A stretch of 64,000 nt of DNA from Thermopolyspora flexuosa (GTDB lineage: Bacteria > Actinomycetota > Actinomycetes > Streptosporangiales > Streptosporangiaceae), in contig NZ_VFPQ01000001.1 of the NCBI RefSeq assembly GCF_006716785.1, forward strand, positions 1,550,001 to 1,614,000, given 5' to 3'. The translations under genes and the position numbers were made by a program. The notes below the pieces were generated by a model. That model saw nothing but the letters and a program-made list of their open reading frames with translations, ran no database searches and was not told the DNA's origin. Positions 18,618 to 28,540 of this stretch are shown here, piece after piece (the first letter of the stretch is position 1; every line of letters starts with the position of its first letter).

Positions 18618-19829
18618 ATGATGCGTGCGGGACCCTCCCAGGAGGAGATCCGGCGCCACAACCTCGGCGTACTCCTGCGCCACGTCCACCTCGGCGGCCC
18701 GACCTCGCGGGCCGAGCTCACCAGCCGGATGGGCGTCAACCGCAGCACGATCATGGCGCTCACCGCCGATCTCACCGCGGCGGGGCTGGTGCGCGAGGAG
18801 TTGCCGAAGGAGACCGGGCGGGCCGGGCGGCCGTCCCTGGTGGTCCGGCCCGAGTCCGCGCGCGTCTACGTGCTCGCCTTCGACGTCGGTGTGGACCGGG
18901 TGGTGGCGGCCCGGGTCGGCCTCGGCGGGGTGATCCTCGACCGGCGGGACGCGCCGCGCGAGCGCGGCCCGTTCGACCTGGAGGCGCTCACCGCACAGCT
19001 CGCCGGGTTCGCCCACCAGATGCTGCGCGACACCGCGCGCGACGCGGTGTGCGTGGGCGCGGCCGCGGCGATCGCGGGCGGGGTGCGCGCCGCGGACGGC
19101 GTGGTCAAGTACGGCCCCAACCTCGGCGCGTACGACGTGCCGTTCGGCGAGGAGCTCGCCCGCCGCCTCGACATCGGCCTGCCGGTGGCGGTCGGCAACG
19201 ACGCCAACCTCGGCGCCCTCGCCGAGCACACCCGCGGCGTCGGCGTCGGCTGCAACGACCTGATCTACCTGCACGGCGACGTGGGCATCGGGGGCGGCGT
19301 CATCGTCGGCGGCCAGCTGCTGAGCGGCCACGCCGGGTACGGCGGCGAGGTCGGCCACATGGTGGTGAACCCGGGAGGGCGGCTGTGCGGCTGCGGCTCC
19401 CGGGGCTGCCTGGAGGCCGAGGTGGGCGAGCGCACCGTGCTCGAGGCGGCCGGCCGTGCCGGGGGCGGCCGGGTCGGCCGGGACGCGATCCGCGACGTGG
19501 TGGAGGCCGCGGACCGCGGCGACGTGGTCGCCCAGCGGGCGCTGCAGCGGGTCGGCGACTGGCTCGGCATCGGGGTGGCGAACCTCGTCAACATCTTCAA
19601 CCCCGAGATGGTGATCTTCGGGGGCATGCTCCGCGACATCTTCCTCGGCTCGGCCGCGCAGGTGCGCAGCCGCATCGCCACCGCCGCCCTCTCCGGGTCG
19701 CGGGAGGGCCTGCGGCTGCGTACCTCGGCGCTCGGCGACGACGCCACCCTCACCGGCGCCGCCGAGCTCGCCTTCGCCGGGGTGCTCGCCGACCCGCTGG
19801 AGGCACTCGCCCGGGTCAACTCCAACTAA
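18618..19829 (+). CDS. ROK-family transcriptional repressor (XylR/Rok7B7-like)
   Basis: A 403-residue ROK regulator. An N-terminal winged helix ([39 protein letters not shown]) precedes a sugar-kinase-like fold with [24 protein letters not shown] and the zinc motif [10 protein letters not shown] near residue 256. It lies 44 bases after xylH on the same strand. I recall that in Streptomyces coelicolor the ROK protein Rok7B7 is adjacent to xylFGH and controls it; by synteny this gene most likely represses the transporter operon. Start ATG 18618 (or 18621) has AGGGGC upstream; the long frame back to 17271 is a shadow of xylH. Confidence 0.92.
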   Translation: MMRAGPSQEEIRRHNLGVLLRHVHLGGPTSRAELTSRMGVNRSTIMALTADLTAAGLVREELPKETGRAGRPSLVVRPESARVYVLAFDVGVDRVVAARVGLGGVILDRRDAPRERGPFDLEALTAQLAGFAHQMLRDTARDAVCVGAAAAIAGGVRAADGVVKYGPNLGAYDVPFGEELARRLDIGLPVAVGNDANLGALAEHTRGVGVGCNDLIYLHGDVGIGGGVIVGGQLLSGHAGYGGEVGHMVVNPGGRLCGCGSRGCLEAEVGERTVLEAAGRAGGGRVGRDAIRDVVEAADRGDVVAQRALQRVGDWLGIGVANLVNIFNPEMVIFGGMLRDIFLGSAAQVRSRIATAALSGSREGLRLRTSALGDDATLTGAAELAFAGVLADPLEALARVNSN

Positions 19830-19962
19830 CATGAGATCGGGACCCGTACGGCTTCCGTCGTACGCATCGGTATGGCACCGATGTGCACATTCCGATGAAG
19901 GTCCCACCGCCGGGCCAATTAGACTCCCCACTGTTTCGACTGTGAGCGGAGGCGATGGCTCG

Positions 19963-21858
19963 GTGGGCGTGCTGGACACCATCAACGGTCCGCAGGACGT
20001 CAAGCGGCTGGACAACGACGGTCTTGCCGCGCTGGCGGCGGAGATCCGCGACCTGCTGGTCTCGTCGGTCGCCCGGGGCGGCGGTCACCTCGGCCCCAAC
20101 CTCGGCGTGGTCGAGCTGACGATCGCCCTACATCGGGTGTTCGACTCGCCACGTGACCCGATCCTCTGGGACACCGGTCACCAGGCCTACGTGCACAAGA
20201 TGCTCACCGGCCGGGCCGGCCGGTTCGACACCCTCCGCCAGGAGGGCGGCCTGTCCGGGTACCCGAGCCAGGCCGAGTCCGAGCACGACTTCATCGAGAA
20301 CTCGCACGCGTCCACCGCGCTGTCGTACGCCGACGGCATGGCGAAGGCGATGATGCTGCGCGGCGAGACCGACCGCACCGTGGTCGCGGTGATCGGCGAC
20401 GGCGCGCTCACCGGCGGCATGGCCTGGGAGGCGATCAACAACATCGCCATGCGCAAGGACCTGCCGATCGTCATCGTGGTCAACGACAACGGGCGGTCGT
20501 ACGCGCCGACGATCGGCGGCCTCGCCAAGCACCTGGCCGCGCTGCGCGCCAGCCGGAACTACGAGAACGCGCTCGGGTTCATCAAGGAGAACCTCGGCCG
20601 CGTGCCCGTCGTCGGCACCCCGCTCTACGAGACGCTGCACGGGGTGAAGAAGGGCCTGAAGGACATCCTCGCCCCGCAGGTGCTCTTCGAGGACCTCGGG
20701 CTGAAGTACCTCGGGCCGATCAACGGGCACGACGTGGCGGCGATGGAGTCGGCGCTGCGCACCGCCCGGGACTTCCGCGGCCCGGTGATCGTGCACGCGA
20801 TCACCCGCAAGGGCATGGGCTACGCCCCGGCGGAGAACCACGACGAGGACTGCTTCCACTCGCCGGCGCCGTTCGACATCGCCACCGGCGAGGAGCGGCC
20901 CCGCGCGCACGGCTGGACCAACGTGTTCAGCGAGGAGATGGTACGGCTCGGCAAGGAGCGCGAGGACCTCGTGGCGATCACCGCCGCGATGCTCCACCCG
21001 ACGGGCCTCGCCCCGTTCGCCGAGGAGTACCCCGACCGCATCTTCGACGTGGGCATCGCCGAGCAGCACGCGCTCACCTCGGCGGCCGGGCTCGCGCTCG
21101 GCGGCCTGCGCCCGGTGGTCGCGGTCTACTCGACCTTCCTCAACCGCGCCTTCGACCAGCTCCTCATGGACGTGGCGCTGCACCGGCTGCCGGTCACCGT
21201 GGTGCTCGACCGGGCCGGGGTCACCGGCGACGACGGCCCCAGCCACAACGGCATGTGGGACCTGTCCATCCTGCAGGTGGTCCCGCACCTGTCGATCGCG
21301 GTGCCGCGGGACGGCGAGCGGCTGCGCGAGCTGCTCGGCGAGGCGCTCGACGTCGCCGACGGCCCCACCGTGATCCGCTTCCCCAAGGGCGCGCTGCCGG
21401 AGGACGTGGACGCGGTCGGCAAGCTCGGCGGCATGGACGTGCTGCGCGCCGGGGACGCCGCCGACGTGCTCATCGTCGCGGTCGGGCCGATGGCCGAGCC
21501 GTGCCTGGAGGCCGCGCGGCTGCTGGAGGCCCAGGGCCTGTCCGCCACCGTGGTCGACCCGCGCTGGGTCAAGCCGCTCGACGAGGCGCTCGTGCTCGCC
21601 GCGGGCGCGCACCGGCTCGTCGCGGTGGTGGAGGACAACGGCCGCGTGGGCGCCGTCGGCGACGCGGTGGCGCGGCTGCTGCGGGACAACGACGTGGACG
21701 TCCCGGTGCGCACCTACGGCATCCCGCAGCGCTTCCTCGAGCACGCCAAGCGGTCGAGCATCCTCACCCGCGCCGGGCTCACCGGGCCGGACCTCGCCCG
21801 CAGCATCACCGAGGCGCTCGCCGGCCGCGCCGCGGCGGCGGAGCGGCGCCGCGGGTGA
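19963..21858 (+). CDS. dxs: 1-deoxy-D-xylulose-5-phosphate synthase
   Basis: First enzyme of the MEP isoprenoid pathway: condenses pyruvate and glyceraldehyde-3-phosphate using thiamine diphosphate; cytoplasmic; 631 residues. Visible motifs are [30 protein letters not shown], the TPP motif [16 protein letters not shown]...NDNGRSY, and in the pyrimidine domain [16 protein letters not shown], followed by [17 protein letters not shown] 19963 is chosen because it aligns with known DXS N-termini and has GGAGGCGA about eight bases upstream; the frame is open back to 19831. A TAGACT sequence near 19919 could be a -10 element. The following kinase-like gene starts 31 bases after the stop. Confidence 0.95.
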   Translation: MGVLDTINGPQDVKRLDNDGLAALAAEIRDLLVSSVARGGGHLGPNLGVVELTIALHRVFDSPRDPILWDTGHQAYVHKMLTGRAGRFDTLRQEGGLSGYPSQAESEHDFIENSHASTALSYADGMAKAMMLRGETDRTVVAVIGDGALTGGMAWEAINNIAMRKDLPIVIVVNDNGRSYAPTIGGLAKHLAALRASRNYENALGFIKENLGRVPVVGTPLYETLHGVKKGLKDILAPQVLFEDLGLKYLGPINGHDVAAMESALRTARDFRGPVIVHAITRKGMGYAPAENHDEDCFHSPAPFDIATGEERPRAHGWTNVFSEEMVRLGKEREDLVAITAAMLHPTGLAPFAEEYPDRIFDVGIAEQHALTSAAGLALGGLRPVVAVYSTFLNRAFDQLLMDVALHRLPVTVVLDRAGVTGDDGPSHNGMWDLSILQVVPHLSIAVPRDGERLRELLGEALDVADGPTVIRFPKGALPEDVDAVGKLGGMDVLRAGDAADVLIVAVGPMAEPCLEAARLLEAQGLSATVVDPRWVKPLDEALVLAAGAHRLVAVVEDNGRVGAVGDAVARLLRDNDVDVPVRTYGIPQRFLEHAKRSSILTRAGLTGPDLARSITEALAGRAAAAERRRG

Positions 21859-21889
21859 CCGCCCCGGGCCGGTAAGCACGGACGGCGTC

Positions 21890-22897
21890 ATGGGCGCGGG
21901 AACCTCGGCCGGAGGCACCGGGCAGGGGTACGTCATCGGCCTCGACGTGGGCGGCACCGGCGCCCGCGGGCTGATCGCCGACGCGGGCGGCGCGGTCGTG
22001 GCCCGGGCCGAGCGGGACCGCGGCCTGCGTGGCCGGGACACCGGCGGCGGGGCCGCCGACCTCCTCACCGAGCTCGTCGGCGAGCTGCTCGCCGCCGCGC
22101 ACGTGCCCCGGGTGGCGGCCGTCGCGCTGGGCAGCACCGGGGTGTCCGGCCTCGGCGGCGCGCCGCGCGAGACCCTGCCCGCGCTGCTCGGCCGGGCGGC
22201 GGGCGCCCGCGCCGTGCTGTTCGTCTCCGACGCGCTCATCTCGTACGTCGGCGCGCTCGGCCTCACCGGGGGAGCGGTGGTCGCGGCGGGCACGGGCGCG
22301 GTCGCCGTCGGCACCGACGCCCGGGGCGCCTGGCGCAAGGTGGACGGCTGGGGGCACCTGCTCGGCGACGAGGGCGGCGGCGCCTGGATCGGCCGGGCCG
22401 GGCTCGCGGCCGCGCTGCGCCACCACGACGGCCGCCCCGGCGGCTCGGCGCCCCTGCTGGCCGCCCTGAACCGCCGCTTCGGCACGCCCGCCGACCTGGT
22501 GAACGAGCTCTACACCCGGCCCGACCGGGCGTCGCTGCTCGCCCGCTTCGTCCCCGACGTGGCCGCCGCCGCGGCCGAGGGCGACCCGGAGGCCACCGCG
22601 ATCCTCGACCGCGCGGGCACCCTGCTCGCGGAGACCGCCCTCGCCGCCCTGCCGCCGGACGCGCCCCGCGTGGTCTCGTACGCGGGCAGCCTCATCCGCT
22701 CCGTCCCCCGGCTCGGGGAGGCGTTCACCCGCCACCTGGCCGCCTCCGGCGTGGACCTGTCCCCACCCCGCGGCACCGCCGTCGAGGGCGCGCTGCGGCT
22801 CGCCCGGGCACTGCTGGACGACGAGCTGCCGCCCGGTCTCCCGGACTCCGGCCTGTTCCTCGGCTCCTGGCAGGCCGACGCCCGGCCGGGCGACTGA
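21890..22897 (+). CDS. BadF/BadG/BcrA/BcrD-family ATPase, N-acetylglucosamine-kinase-like
   Basis: A 335-residue actin-fold kinase. It has phosphate-1 motif IGLDVGGTGARG, a second phosphate loop AAGTGAVAVG, and GWGHLLGDEGGGAWIGR, which is typical of GlcNAc-kinase-like members of the BcrAD family. The active site seems intact. It could phosphorylate an amino sugar recycled from the cell wall; the substrate is inferred from family only. It is on the same strand 31 bases after dxs and may be co-transcribed, but a metabolic link to isoprenoids is not evident. Confidence 0.82.
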   Translation: MGAGTSAGGTGQGYVIGLDVGGTGARGLIADAGGAVVARAERDRGLRGRDTGGGAADLLTELVGELLAAAHVPRVAAVALGSTGVSGLGGAPRETLPALLGRAAGARAVLFVSDALISYVGALGLTGGAVVAAGTGAVAVGTDARGAWRKVDGWGHLLGDEGGGAWIGRAGLAAALRHHDGRPGGSAPLLAALNRRFGTPADLVNELYTRPDRASLLARFVPDVAAAAAEGDPEATAILDRAGTLLAETALAALPPDAPRVVSYAGSLIRSVPRLGEAFTRHLAASGVDLSPPRGTAVEGALRLARALLDDELPPGLPDSGLFLGSWQADARPGD

Positions 22898-23422
22898 CCC
22901 CATGGTCTGCGCGATCGGGTGTCGCGCCCGCCCGGTCATACCCCCGCGGACATGGCCGACCTGTGGTGACCTCGCCATGCTCGCGTGAGGCCTTCGGGCA
23001 CGGCCGTCGGCGTGACGCCGCACAGGACTCCCGCCGCCGGGCCGTGTGGACCCCGGCCTGCTCCTTGGGGCACTTGGCGTGCGGGGTCCCGCCCTGTGGC
23101 TCTGTGCGGCGCCCACGGTCGCCCCGGAGGTGGCGCATCCGGCCCGTGAGCGCGGCACCGCTTCCCGAGGGCCGCCACGCGGCTCGGCCGCCACGAACCC
23201 GCGGCGGGCCAGGCCGTGCCGTACCGCGTAGGAATCCCGGTTCGCGGCGGGCGGCATGAGGGCGGGCGGCCGGGGCAGTGCACACCCGCACCCGGGCCGT
23301 ACCTCGTGATCGCCGTGGCGGGCGCGTGGCCGTCGCGGGACCGCAACGGATGTCACGTTCGGTGACGGATCGGGTACCCAAAGAAGTGGCAGGTGGAAAC
23401 GACGGCAGCCGGGGGTGCCCAG
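22898..23422. other. ~525-bp stretch without a supported gene
   Basis: Open frames here on both strands are short, rich in Arg, Pro and Cys, have no ribosome binding site and resemble no family. I see no clear hairpin or repeat. It should contain the promoter of the following permease, and possibly a decayed gene beyond recognition. Confidence 0.5.
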
Positions 23423-24934
23423 ATGGACCTTTTCCGTACCAAGTCCATTGAACAGTCCATCAGGGACACGGAGGATCCCCGGCATCGGCTGCGCCGCAGC
23501 CTGGGCGCGCTCGACCTCACCATCTTCGGCGTCGGCGTGATCATCGGCACCGGCCTGTTCGTGCTCACCGGCCGGGTGGCGCGGGAGAACGCCGGGCCGG
23601 CGGTCGCGCTCGCCTTCATCATCGCGGCCGTGGCGTGCGGGCTCGCCGCGCTCTGCTACGCCGAGTTCGCCTCCACGCTGCCGGTCGCCGGGTCCGCGTA
23701 CACCTTCGCCTACGCCACGCTCGGCGAGTTCCCGGCCTGGGTGATCGGCTGGGACCTCATGCTCGAGCTCTCCCTCGCCGCGGCCGTGGTCGCGGTCGGC
23801 TGGTCGGGGTACGCGGTGAGCCTGCTCCATACGATCGGGATCGACCTGCCACCCGCGATCGCGGGGGAGGGCGGCGTGGTCAACGTGCCCGCGGTGCTCG
23901 TCGTGCTGCTGCTCACCGCCGTGCTCGTGGCGGGCATCCGCATCTCCGCCCGGGTCAACCTGATCATGGTGATCATCAAGCTGGCGGTGATCCTGCTCGT
24001 GCTCGTGGCGGGCGTGGCCTTCATCGACCCGGCGAACTACCGCCCGTTCATCCCGCCGCCGGTGCACACCCCGCAGGTGGAGGGCGTCTCGGTCCCGCTG
24101 ATCCAGGTGCTGTTCGGGGTCACCCCGGTCGCCTTCGGGGTGTTCGGCGTCTTCTCCGCCGCGGCGATCGTGTTCTTCGCCTACATCGGCTTCGACGTGG
24201 TCGCCACCGCCGCCGAGGAGACCCGCAACCCGGCCCGGGACCTGCCGATCGGCATCATCGGCTCGCTCGGGCTGTGCACGCTGCTGTACGTCCTGGTCTC
24301 CCTCGTGCTCGTCGGCATGCAGCCGTACCACGAGCTCAGCGAGGCCGCCCCGCTCGCCGACGCGTTCCGCGCGGTCGGCATGCCGTGGATCGCCTCGTTG
24401 ATCAGCATCGGCGTGATCGCCGGGCTCACCACGGTGATCCTCATCCTCATGCTCGGGCAGAGCCGGGTGTTCTTCGCGATGAGCCGGGACAACCTGCTGC
24501 CGCCCGCCCTCGCCGAGGTGCATCCCCGGTTCCGCACGCCGTACCGGGTGACGCTCGTGATCGGCCTGACCACCGCGGTGCTCGCCGGGCTGATCCCGCT
24601 CGGCGCCCTCGCCGAGCTGGTGAACATCGGCACGCTCTTCGCGTTCGTGGTGGTCTCGGCCGGGGTGATCATCCTGCGGCGCACCCGTCCCGACCTGCGG
24701 CGGACCTTCCGGGTGCCGTGGGTGCCGGTGCTGCCGCTGCTCTCGGTGCTCTCCTGCGTCTACCTCATGCTCAACCTGCCGGTCGACACCTGGCTGCGGT
24801 TCGCCGTGTGGATGGCGATCGGCGTGGTGCTCTACTGGCTGTACGGCTCGCGCCGCAGCCGGGTGGCCCGATCGGAGAACGGGCCCGCCGCCGAGCCCGC
24901 CGGGTCCGCGCCCGAGCCGCCGGTCAGGCCGTGA
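23423..24934 (+). CDS. APC-superfamily cationic amino-acid-type permease
   Basis: A 503-residue membrane transporter with ~12 helices. It starts MDLFRTKSIEQSIRDT, the usual beginning of the CAT-type APC permeases, with LGALDLTIFGVGVIIGTGLFVLTG as the first helix motif. Further hallmarks are AGSAYTFAYATLGEFPAWVIGWDL, FFAYIGFDVVATAAEETRNPARDLP and MLGQSRVFFAMSRDNLLP. It probably imports an amino acid; specificity is not readable. ATG 23423 is preferred over 23393 by similarity. The gene ends 10 bases into the convergent lysE-like gene. Confidence 0.92.
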   Translation: MDLFRTKSIEQSIRDTEDPRHRLRRSLGALDLTIFGVGVIIGTGLFVLTGRVARENAGPAVALAFIIAAVACGLAALCYAEFASTLPVAGSAYTFAYATLGEFPAWVIGWDLMLELSLAAAVVAVGWSGYAVSLLHTIGIDLPPAIAGEGGVVNVPAVLVVLLLTAVLVAGIRISARVNLIMVIIKLAVILLVLVAGVAFIDPANYRPFIPPPVHTPQVEGVSVPLIQVLFGVTPVAFGVFGVFSAAAIVFFAYIGFDVVATAAEETRNPARDLPIGIIGSLGLCTLLYVLVSLVLVGMQPYHELSEAAPLADAFRAVGMPWIASLISIGVIAGLTTVILILMLGQSRVFFAMSRDNLLPPALAEVHPRFRTPYRVTLVIGLTTAVLAGLIPLGALAELVNIGTLFAFVVVSAGVIILRRTRPDLRRTFRVPWVPVLPLLSVLSCVYLMLNLPVDTWLRFAVWMAIGVVLYWLYGSRRSRVARSENGPAAEPAGSAPEPPVRP

Positions 24935-25562
24935 GCCGCAGCAGGCCCGCCGGCCCGAAGATCCCGGGTACGGCGAGCGCGGCCCCGGCGGCGACGAGCA
25001 GCAGCCCGCTGCCGCCGAGCAGCAGCCGGTAGGCGCGAGGGCCCAGCCGGTGCCGTCCCACGCCGATGAGGCAGGCGAGGGCCGCCTTGGAGCCCACCAG
25101 GACGAGGTAGAAGGCGCACACGAACGCGACCGCGAGCGCCGGGGCGCGGCCCCAGGCGGCGGTGAACGCGGGCGCCCCGACCGCGATCCAGAACAGCCAG
25201 GCGTGCGGGTTGAGCAGGTTCACCGCGACGCCGTGCAACACCTCCCGCGCCCCGCCCGGCGGCCGCCCGCCCGCGGCCGGGGTATCGGCGCGGCGGGCGT
25301 CCCGGATCGTGGTGATCCCCAGGAAAATCACGTACAGGCCGCCCACCACCGAGAGCGCGGCGACGAGCGTCTCCGGCAACGCCCCGATCACGGTCGTGGT
25401 GAGCAGCACCACCGGCAGGTCGGACAGGAACGGCACGCAGGCGATGCGCAGCCCGGCGAGAAAGCCGCCGCGCAGGCTGGCGCTGATGACCAGGCTGAGC
25501 AGCGGCCCGGGGCTCAGCCCGGCGCCGAGGCCGAGACTGACGCCGAGCAGCAGCTCCCGCAT
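24924..25562 (-). CDS. LysE-family amino-acid exporter
   Basis: A 212-residue inner-membrane translocator with about six hydrophobic helices. The family signature is the N-terminal LGAGLSPGPLLSLVISASLRGG and PFLSDLPVVLL; VAVNLLNPHAWLFWIAVGAP marks the second half. Such proteins (LysE/RhtB) export amino acids or related solutes by proton antiport. It is convergent with the permease and their ends overlap by 11 bases. A possible physiological link (import next to export) is inference. Confidence 0.88.
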   Translation of the reverse strand: MRELLLGVSLGLGAGLSPGPLLSLVISASLRGGFLAGLRIACVPFLSDLPVVLLTTTVIGALPETLVAALSVVGGLYVIFLGITTIRDARRADTPAAGGRPPGGAREVLHGVAVNLLNPHAWLFWIAVGAPAFTAAWGRAPALAVAFVCAFYLVLVGSKAALACLIGVGRHRLGPRAYRLLLGGSGLLLVAAGAALAVPGIFGPAGLLRLTA

Positions 25563-25691
25563 GCCTGACCCCCGTCGTCCGCTACGTCCTGGTCGTCACC
25601 AGGAGCCTAGGGGATCGGGAGCGCCGGCCGGGCGTGGGGTGGGGCGGCCCGGTCCCGGCCACGGCCGGATGGTGTCGCCGCCCCGCCGTAC

Positions 25692-26084
25692 CTACCGCGC
25701 GAACTCGAACAGGACCCCGGTCGTCGCGAGCATCTCGCACCGGTTGCTGTAGGTGCGCGTGACCGCGAACTGCTTCGTTCTGCGCCAGACGCCGCGCGCC
25801 GACGCCAGCCGCGGCGCGTACTCCCGCGTGCAGGCGGTCCCCGGCGACCGGCGAAGCAGGCCGATCTCGCCGTCGACCGAGCGCAGCAGGTCGCAGGCCT
25901 CCCGGGGGCTGGGGTGGGTGCCGCCGTCCGGGTCGCAGGTGAGCGTCACCGACTGCGGGTTCGAGCCGTCCGGCCTCGTCACGGTGAGGGTCATCTCGCT
26001 CTTGGGGGTCGAGTCCGCCGTGGCGCCGGGGGCCGCGGCGAGCAGGAGCGCGGCGCCCAGCGCCACCATGGTGATCGCCTTCAT
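25692..26084 (-). CDS. secreted subtilisin-inhibitor (SSI) family protease inhibitor
   Basis: A 130-residue secreted inhibitor. A signal peptide (MKAITMVALGAALLLAAAPGATA) is followed by a ~107-residue SSI domain: LTVTRPDGSNPQSVTLTCDPDGGTHPS, ACDLL, GVWRRTKQFAVTRTYSNRCEM and a C-terminal F. All four SSI Cys are present (C50, C64, C85, C116), pairing 50-64 and 85-116 in the family. The reactive-site loop reads CTREYAPRL where classical SSI has CPMVYDPVL, so P1 is Arg87 instead of Met. This predicts inhibition of trypsin-like more than subtilisin-like proteases. ATG 26084 has AGGAGG upstream. Confidence 0.9.
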   Translation of the reverse strand: MKAITMVALGAALLLAAAPGATADSTPKSEMTLTVTRPDGSNPQSVTLTCDPDGGTHPSPREACDLLRSVDGEIGLLRRSPGTACTREYAPRLASARGVWRRTKQFAVTRTYSNRCEMLATTGVLFEFAR

Positions 26085-26328
26085 CGTGTGCCTCCTGATC
26101 GGTTGTGCGGGCCGGCACATCGTGCGCCGGGAACCCGCGCCGATGGGGCACGGCACGCCGTCGCCTGGCACGCCGATGGCGGAGCCGGGAGAGTCGATCG
26201 GCCTCGCCCGGCCGTGCACGACCGGAATCAGGGCACGCCAAAACGAAACCTTTACCCGTCCTCGCCCGTCCGGGGCGGGGGCGGTGACCCGCGGCGGTAC
26301 GGCTCGCGCGTCCGGCCGCGGCCGGACG

Positions 26329-27558
26329 TCACGCCTTGGCGCGCAGGCGGGTGAGGGCCGCCGACAGCGGCTCGGTGGTGAGCGCGATCTGCCACTCCCG
26401 GGCGCCGAGCCGGCGCAGCCGGGCCGCGATGCCGTCGGGGGAGATGTCCTCGGGGGGATCCCAGGTGAGGCGGCGCACCGTGTCGGGCTGGAGCAGGTTC
26501 TCGGTCGGCAGCCGGTGCTTCTCGGCGAGCTCGGTGAGCGTGGCGCGGGCGGCGGCGAGCCGGGCCGCGGCGGCGGGGTCGCGGTCGGCCCACCGGTTCG
26601 CGGGCGGCGGCCCGTCCCCGGGCGCGCTCGGCTGGGGGAGCTGCGACTCGGTCATCATCCGGGCCCGGGTGATCGCGCCGAGCCACTCGCGCAGGTGGCG
26701 GCGCGCGGCCCGCCCGGTGAACGCGCTGATCTCGGTGAGCGCCTTGGTGGTGCGGGGCATCTCCAGCGCCGCGGTGATGATCGCCGCGTCCGGCAGCACC
26801 CGGCCGGGGGCGAGGTCGGCCTCCCGGGCGATGCGGTCGCGCAGCAGCCACAGCTCGCGCACCACGGCGAGCCCGCGCAGCGTGCGCACCCGGTGGATGC
26901 CGGAGGTGCGGCGCCACGGGTCGGAGCGCGGCTGCGGCGGGGGAGCGGCGAGGATCGCGGCGAACTCCTCGCGCGCCCACTCCAGCTTGCCCGCCTCGGC
27001 GAGCTCGTCGTGCAGCGCGTCGCGCAGCTCGACGAGCAGCTCCACGTCGAGCGCGGCGTACCGCAGCCACTCGATCGGCAGCGGCCGGGTGGACCAGTCG
27101 GCCGCCGAGTGCCCCTTCTCCAGCCGGTAGCCCAGCACGGTCTCCACCATCGTGCCGAGGCCGACCCGCTCGTAGCCGAGCAGCCGGCCGGCGAGCTCGG
27201 TGTCGAACAGCACGCGCGGCCGGAAGTCGAGCTCGGAGAGGCACGGCAGGTCCTGGGTGGCGGCGTGCAGCACGATCTCCGCGTCGCCGAGCGCCTCGGC
27301 CAGCTCCCCCAACCCGCTGGGCAGGCCGGTGGGGTCGATCAGCACCGTCCCGGAACCCGCCCGGCGGAGCTGGACCAGGTAGGCGCGGCCGCTGTAGCGG
27401 TAGCCGGAGGCGCGTTCGGCGTCCACGGCGACCGGTCCGGTGCCCGCCGCCAGCGCCTCGATCGCCGCGGCGAGGCCCTCGGCGTCGTTCACCACCGGCG
27501 GAATGCCGTCGCGCGGCTCCAGCAGCGGGACGACGTCGCTGTCGCTCTCTTCGATCAC
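26329..27558 (-). CDS. rnd: ribonuclease D-like 3'-5' exonuclease with HRDC domain
   Basis: A 409-residue DEDDy-type exoribonuclease for 3' trimming of structured RNA such as tRNA precursors. Exo I is AVDAERASGYRY, Exo II lies in HAATQDLPCL, the region FDTELAGRLLG follows, and Exo III is RYAALDVELL with Tyr and Asp. One HRDC domain follows (MPRTTKALTEISAFTGRAARRHL) and a second, weaker helical unit ends the protein. The start overlaps the DUF3000 stop by four bases (27555-27558), so the pair is coupled. DUF3000-rnd adjacency is conserved in actinobacteria as I recall. Confidence 0.92.
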   Translation of the reverse strand: MIEESDSDVVPLLEPRDGIPPVVNDAEGLAAAIEALAAGTGPVAVDAERASGYRYSGRAYLVQLRRAGSGTVLIDPTGLPSGLGELAEALGDAEIVLHAATQDLPCLSELDFRPRVLFDTELAGRLLGYERVGLGTMVETVLGYRLEKGHSAADWSTRPLPIEWLRYAALDVELLVELRDALHDELAEAGKLEWAREEFAAILAAPPPQPRSDPWRRTSGIHRVRTLRGLAVVRELWLLRDRIAREADLAPGRVLPDAAIITAALEMPRTTKALTEISAFTGRAARRHLREWLGAITRARMMTESQLPQPSAPGDGPPPANRWADRDPAAAARLAAARATLTELAEKHRLPTENLLQPDTVRRLTWDPPEDISPDGIAARLRRLGAREWQIALTTEPLSAALTRLRAKA

Positions 27559-28172
27559 GATCTATGGGACTCCCGATCTTCCCTACGCGGAGGCCTTGGG
27601 GGAAGTGCCGCCACTTCGGATGGTAGTGGGGGAATCCCGGCCGCAAGACACAACATGTCGCACCACGCGGCAACATGCGCGGACAGATCCTCCTGCTGAG
27701 GGGACCAGGACGCCCGCAGTTCCAGTTCCGTCGTGACCGGTTCGCCGTCCTTGTCGCCGAACCCCTCCGACACCGCCCGGGTCACCGTGCCCCCGGCCGC
27801 GAGGTACCGCGCCCCGTGCGCGTCGAGGGACTCGGTGAGCCAGCTCCAGGCCACCGGGCCGAGCAGCGGGTCGTTGGTGATCTCCGGCTCCATCTCCGCC
27901 CGGGCGTACGCGACCAGGCGGAACCGGCCACCCCAGCCGTGCCGGCCGTCGGGGTCGAACAGCAGGATCAGCCGCCCCACCGCCAGTTCCTCGTCGCCCC
28001 GGCCGCGGGGGTCGCGACGGTATACCGTGGCGCCGATCGCGGCGGAGTACGGGGCGAGCCGCTGCGGGGCCGGGATGTCCTCCAGCTCGATCTCGGGCCG
28101 GGGCCGGGCGGCGAGCAGGCTCTCCCGCGCCCGCCGGAACGCGGCGGGCAGCGGCGCGTCACCGAGGGCCAT
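27555..28172 (-). CDS. DUF3000 protein
   Basis: A 205-residue cytoplasmic protein of the actinobacterial DUF3000 family, function unknown. Recognisable parts are PAAFRRARESLLAARPRPEIELEDIPAP in sequence, GRLILLFDPDGRHGWGGRFRLVAYARAE, and DPLLGPVAWSWLTESL. It immediately precedes rnd with an ATGA overlap. ATG 28172 fits the family N-terminus; a GTG at 28232 would add 20 basic residues. Neither has a good ribosome binding site, so the start is uncertain. Its position upstream of rnd hints at RNA metabolism, which is inference only. Confidence 0.82.
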   Translation of the reverse strand: MALGDAPLPAAFRRARESLLAARPRPEIELEDIPAPQRLAPYSAAIGATVYRRDPRGRGDEELAVGRLILLFDPDGRHGWGGRFRLVAYARAEMEPEITNDPLLGPVAWSWLTESLDAHGARYLAAGGTVTRAVSEGFGDKDGEPVTTELELRASWSPQQEDLSAHVAAWCDMLCLAAGIPPLPSEVAALPPRPPRREDRESHRS

Positions 28173-28540
28173 AACTGCAGGGTAGGCCGGACGTCGCAGG
28201 GCACGAAGCAGCGGGGTGCTCACGACGGTCACCGCAGGTGATCAATCCGTCCACCGTGGCGAGAGGAGCGGCACCGGGTGCCGCGCTCGGGGGAACTCCA
28301 CATCGCGGTCATGTCACGGACCTTTCGTTGAGTCCCGGCTATGGGTCGGTCCTGACGTTGACATGTCACGCCGACATTTCCGCGCATCGCGCTCGGCGTG
28401 TCCCGAAAGTGGTATCAGAATCGTTGCCCCAAGGTGAGATGTCGGAGACTTGAACGGCCATCGTCCTCCACTTGACGCTCCGGTGACCGACAGGGCGTGG
28501 CGGATGCCGACCCGACGCTCCGGCATGGCACCCTGGACAG
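28173..28540. other. divergent promoter region DUF3000 / hemE
   Basis: About 370 bases of lower GC with no gene. It contains repeated ATGTCAC/GACAT elements (ATGTCAC at 28314, GACATGTCAC near 28358, GACATTTC near 28373), one overlapping a TTGACA that could be a -35 box. These may be sites controlling haem synthesis, but no known haem-regulator consensus is recognised. Confidence 0.45.

Noticed and set aside
22936-23381. Frames on both strands in the gap before the permease
   Set aside because: Composition is shadow-like, no ribosome binding sites, no similarity recognised.
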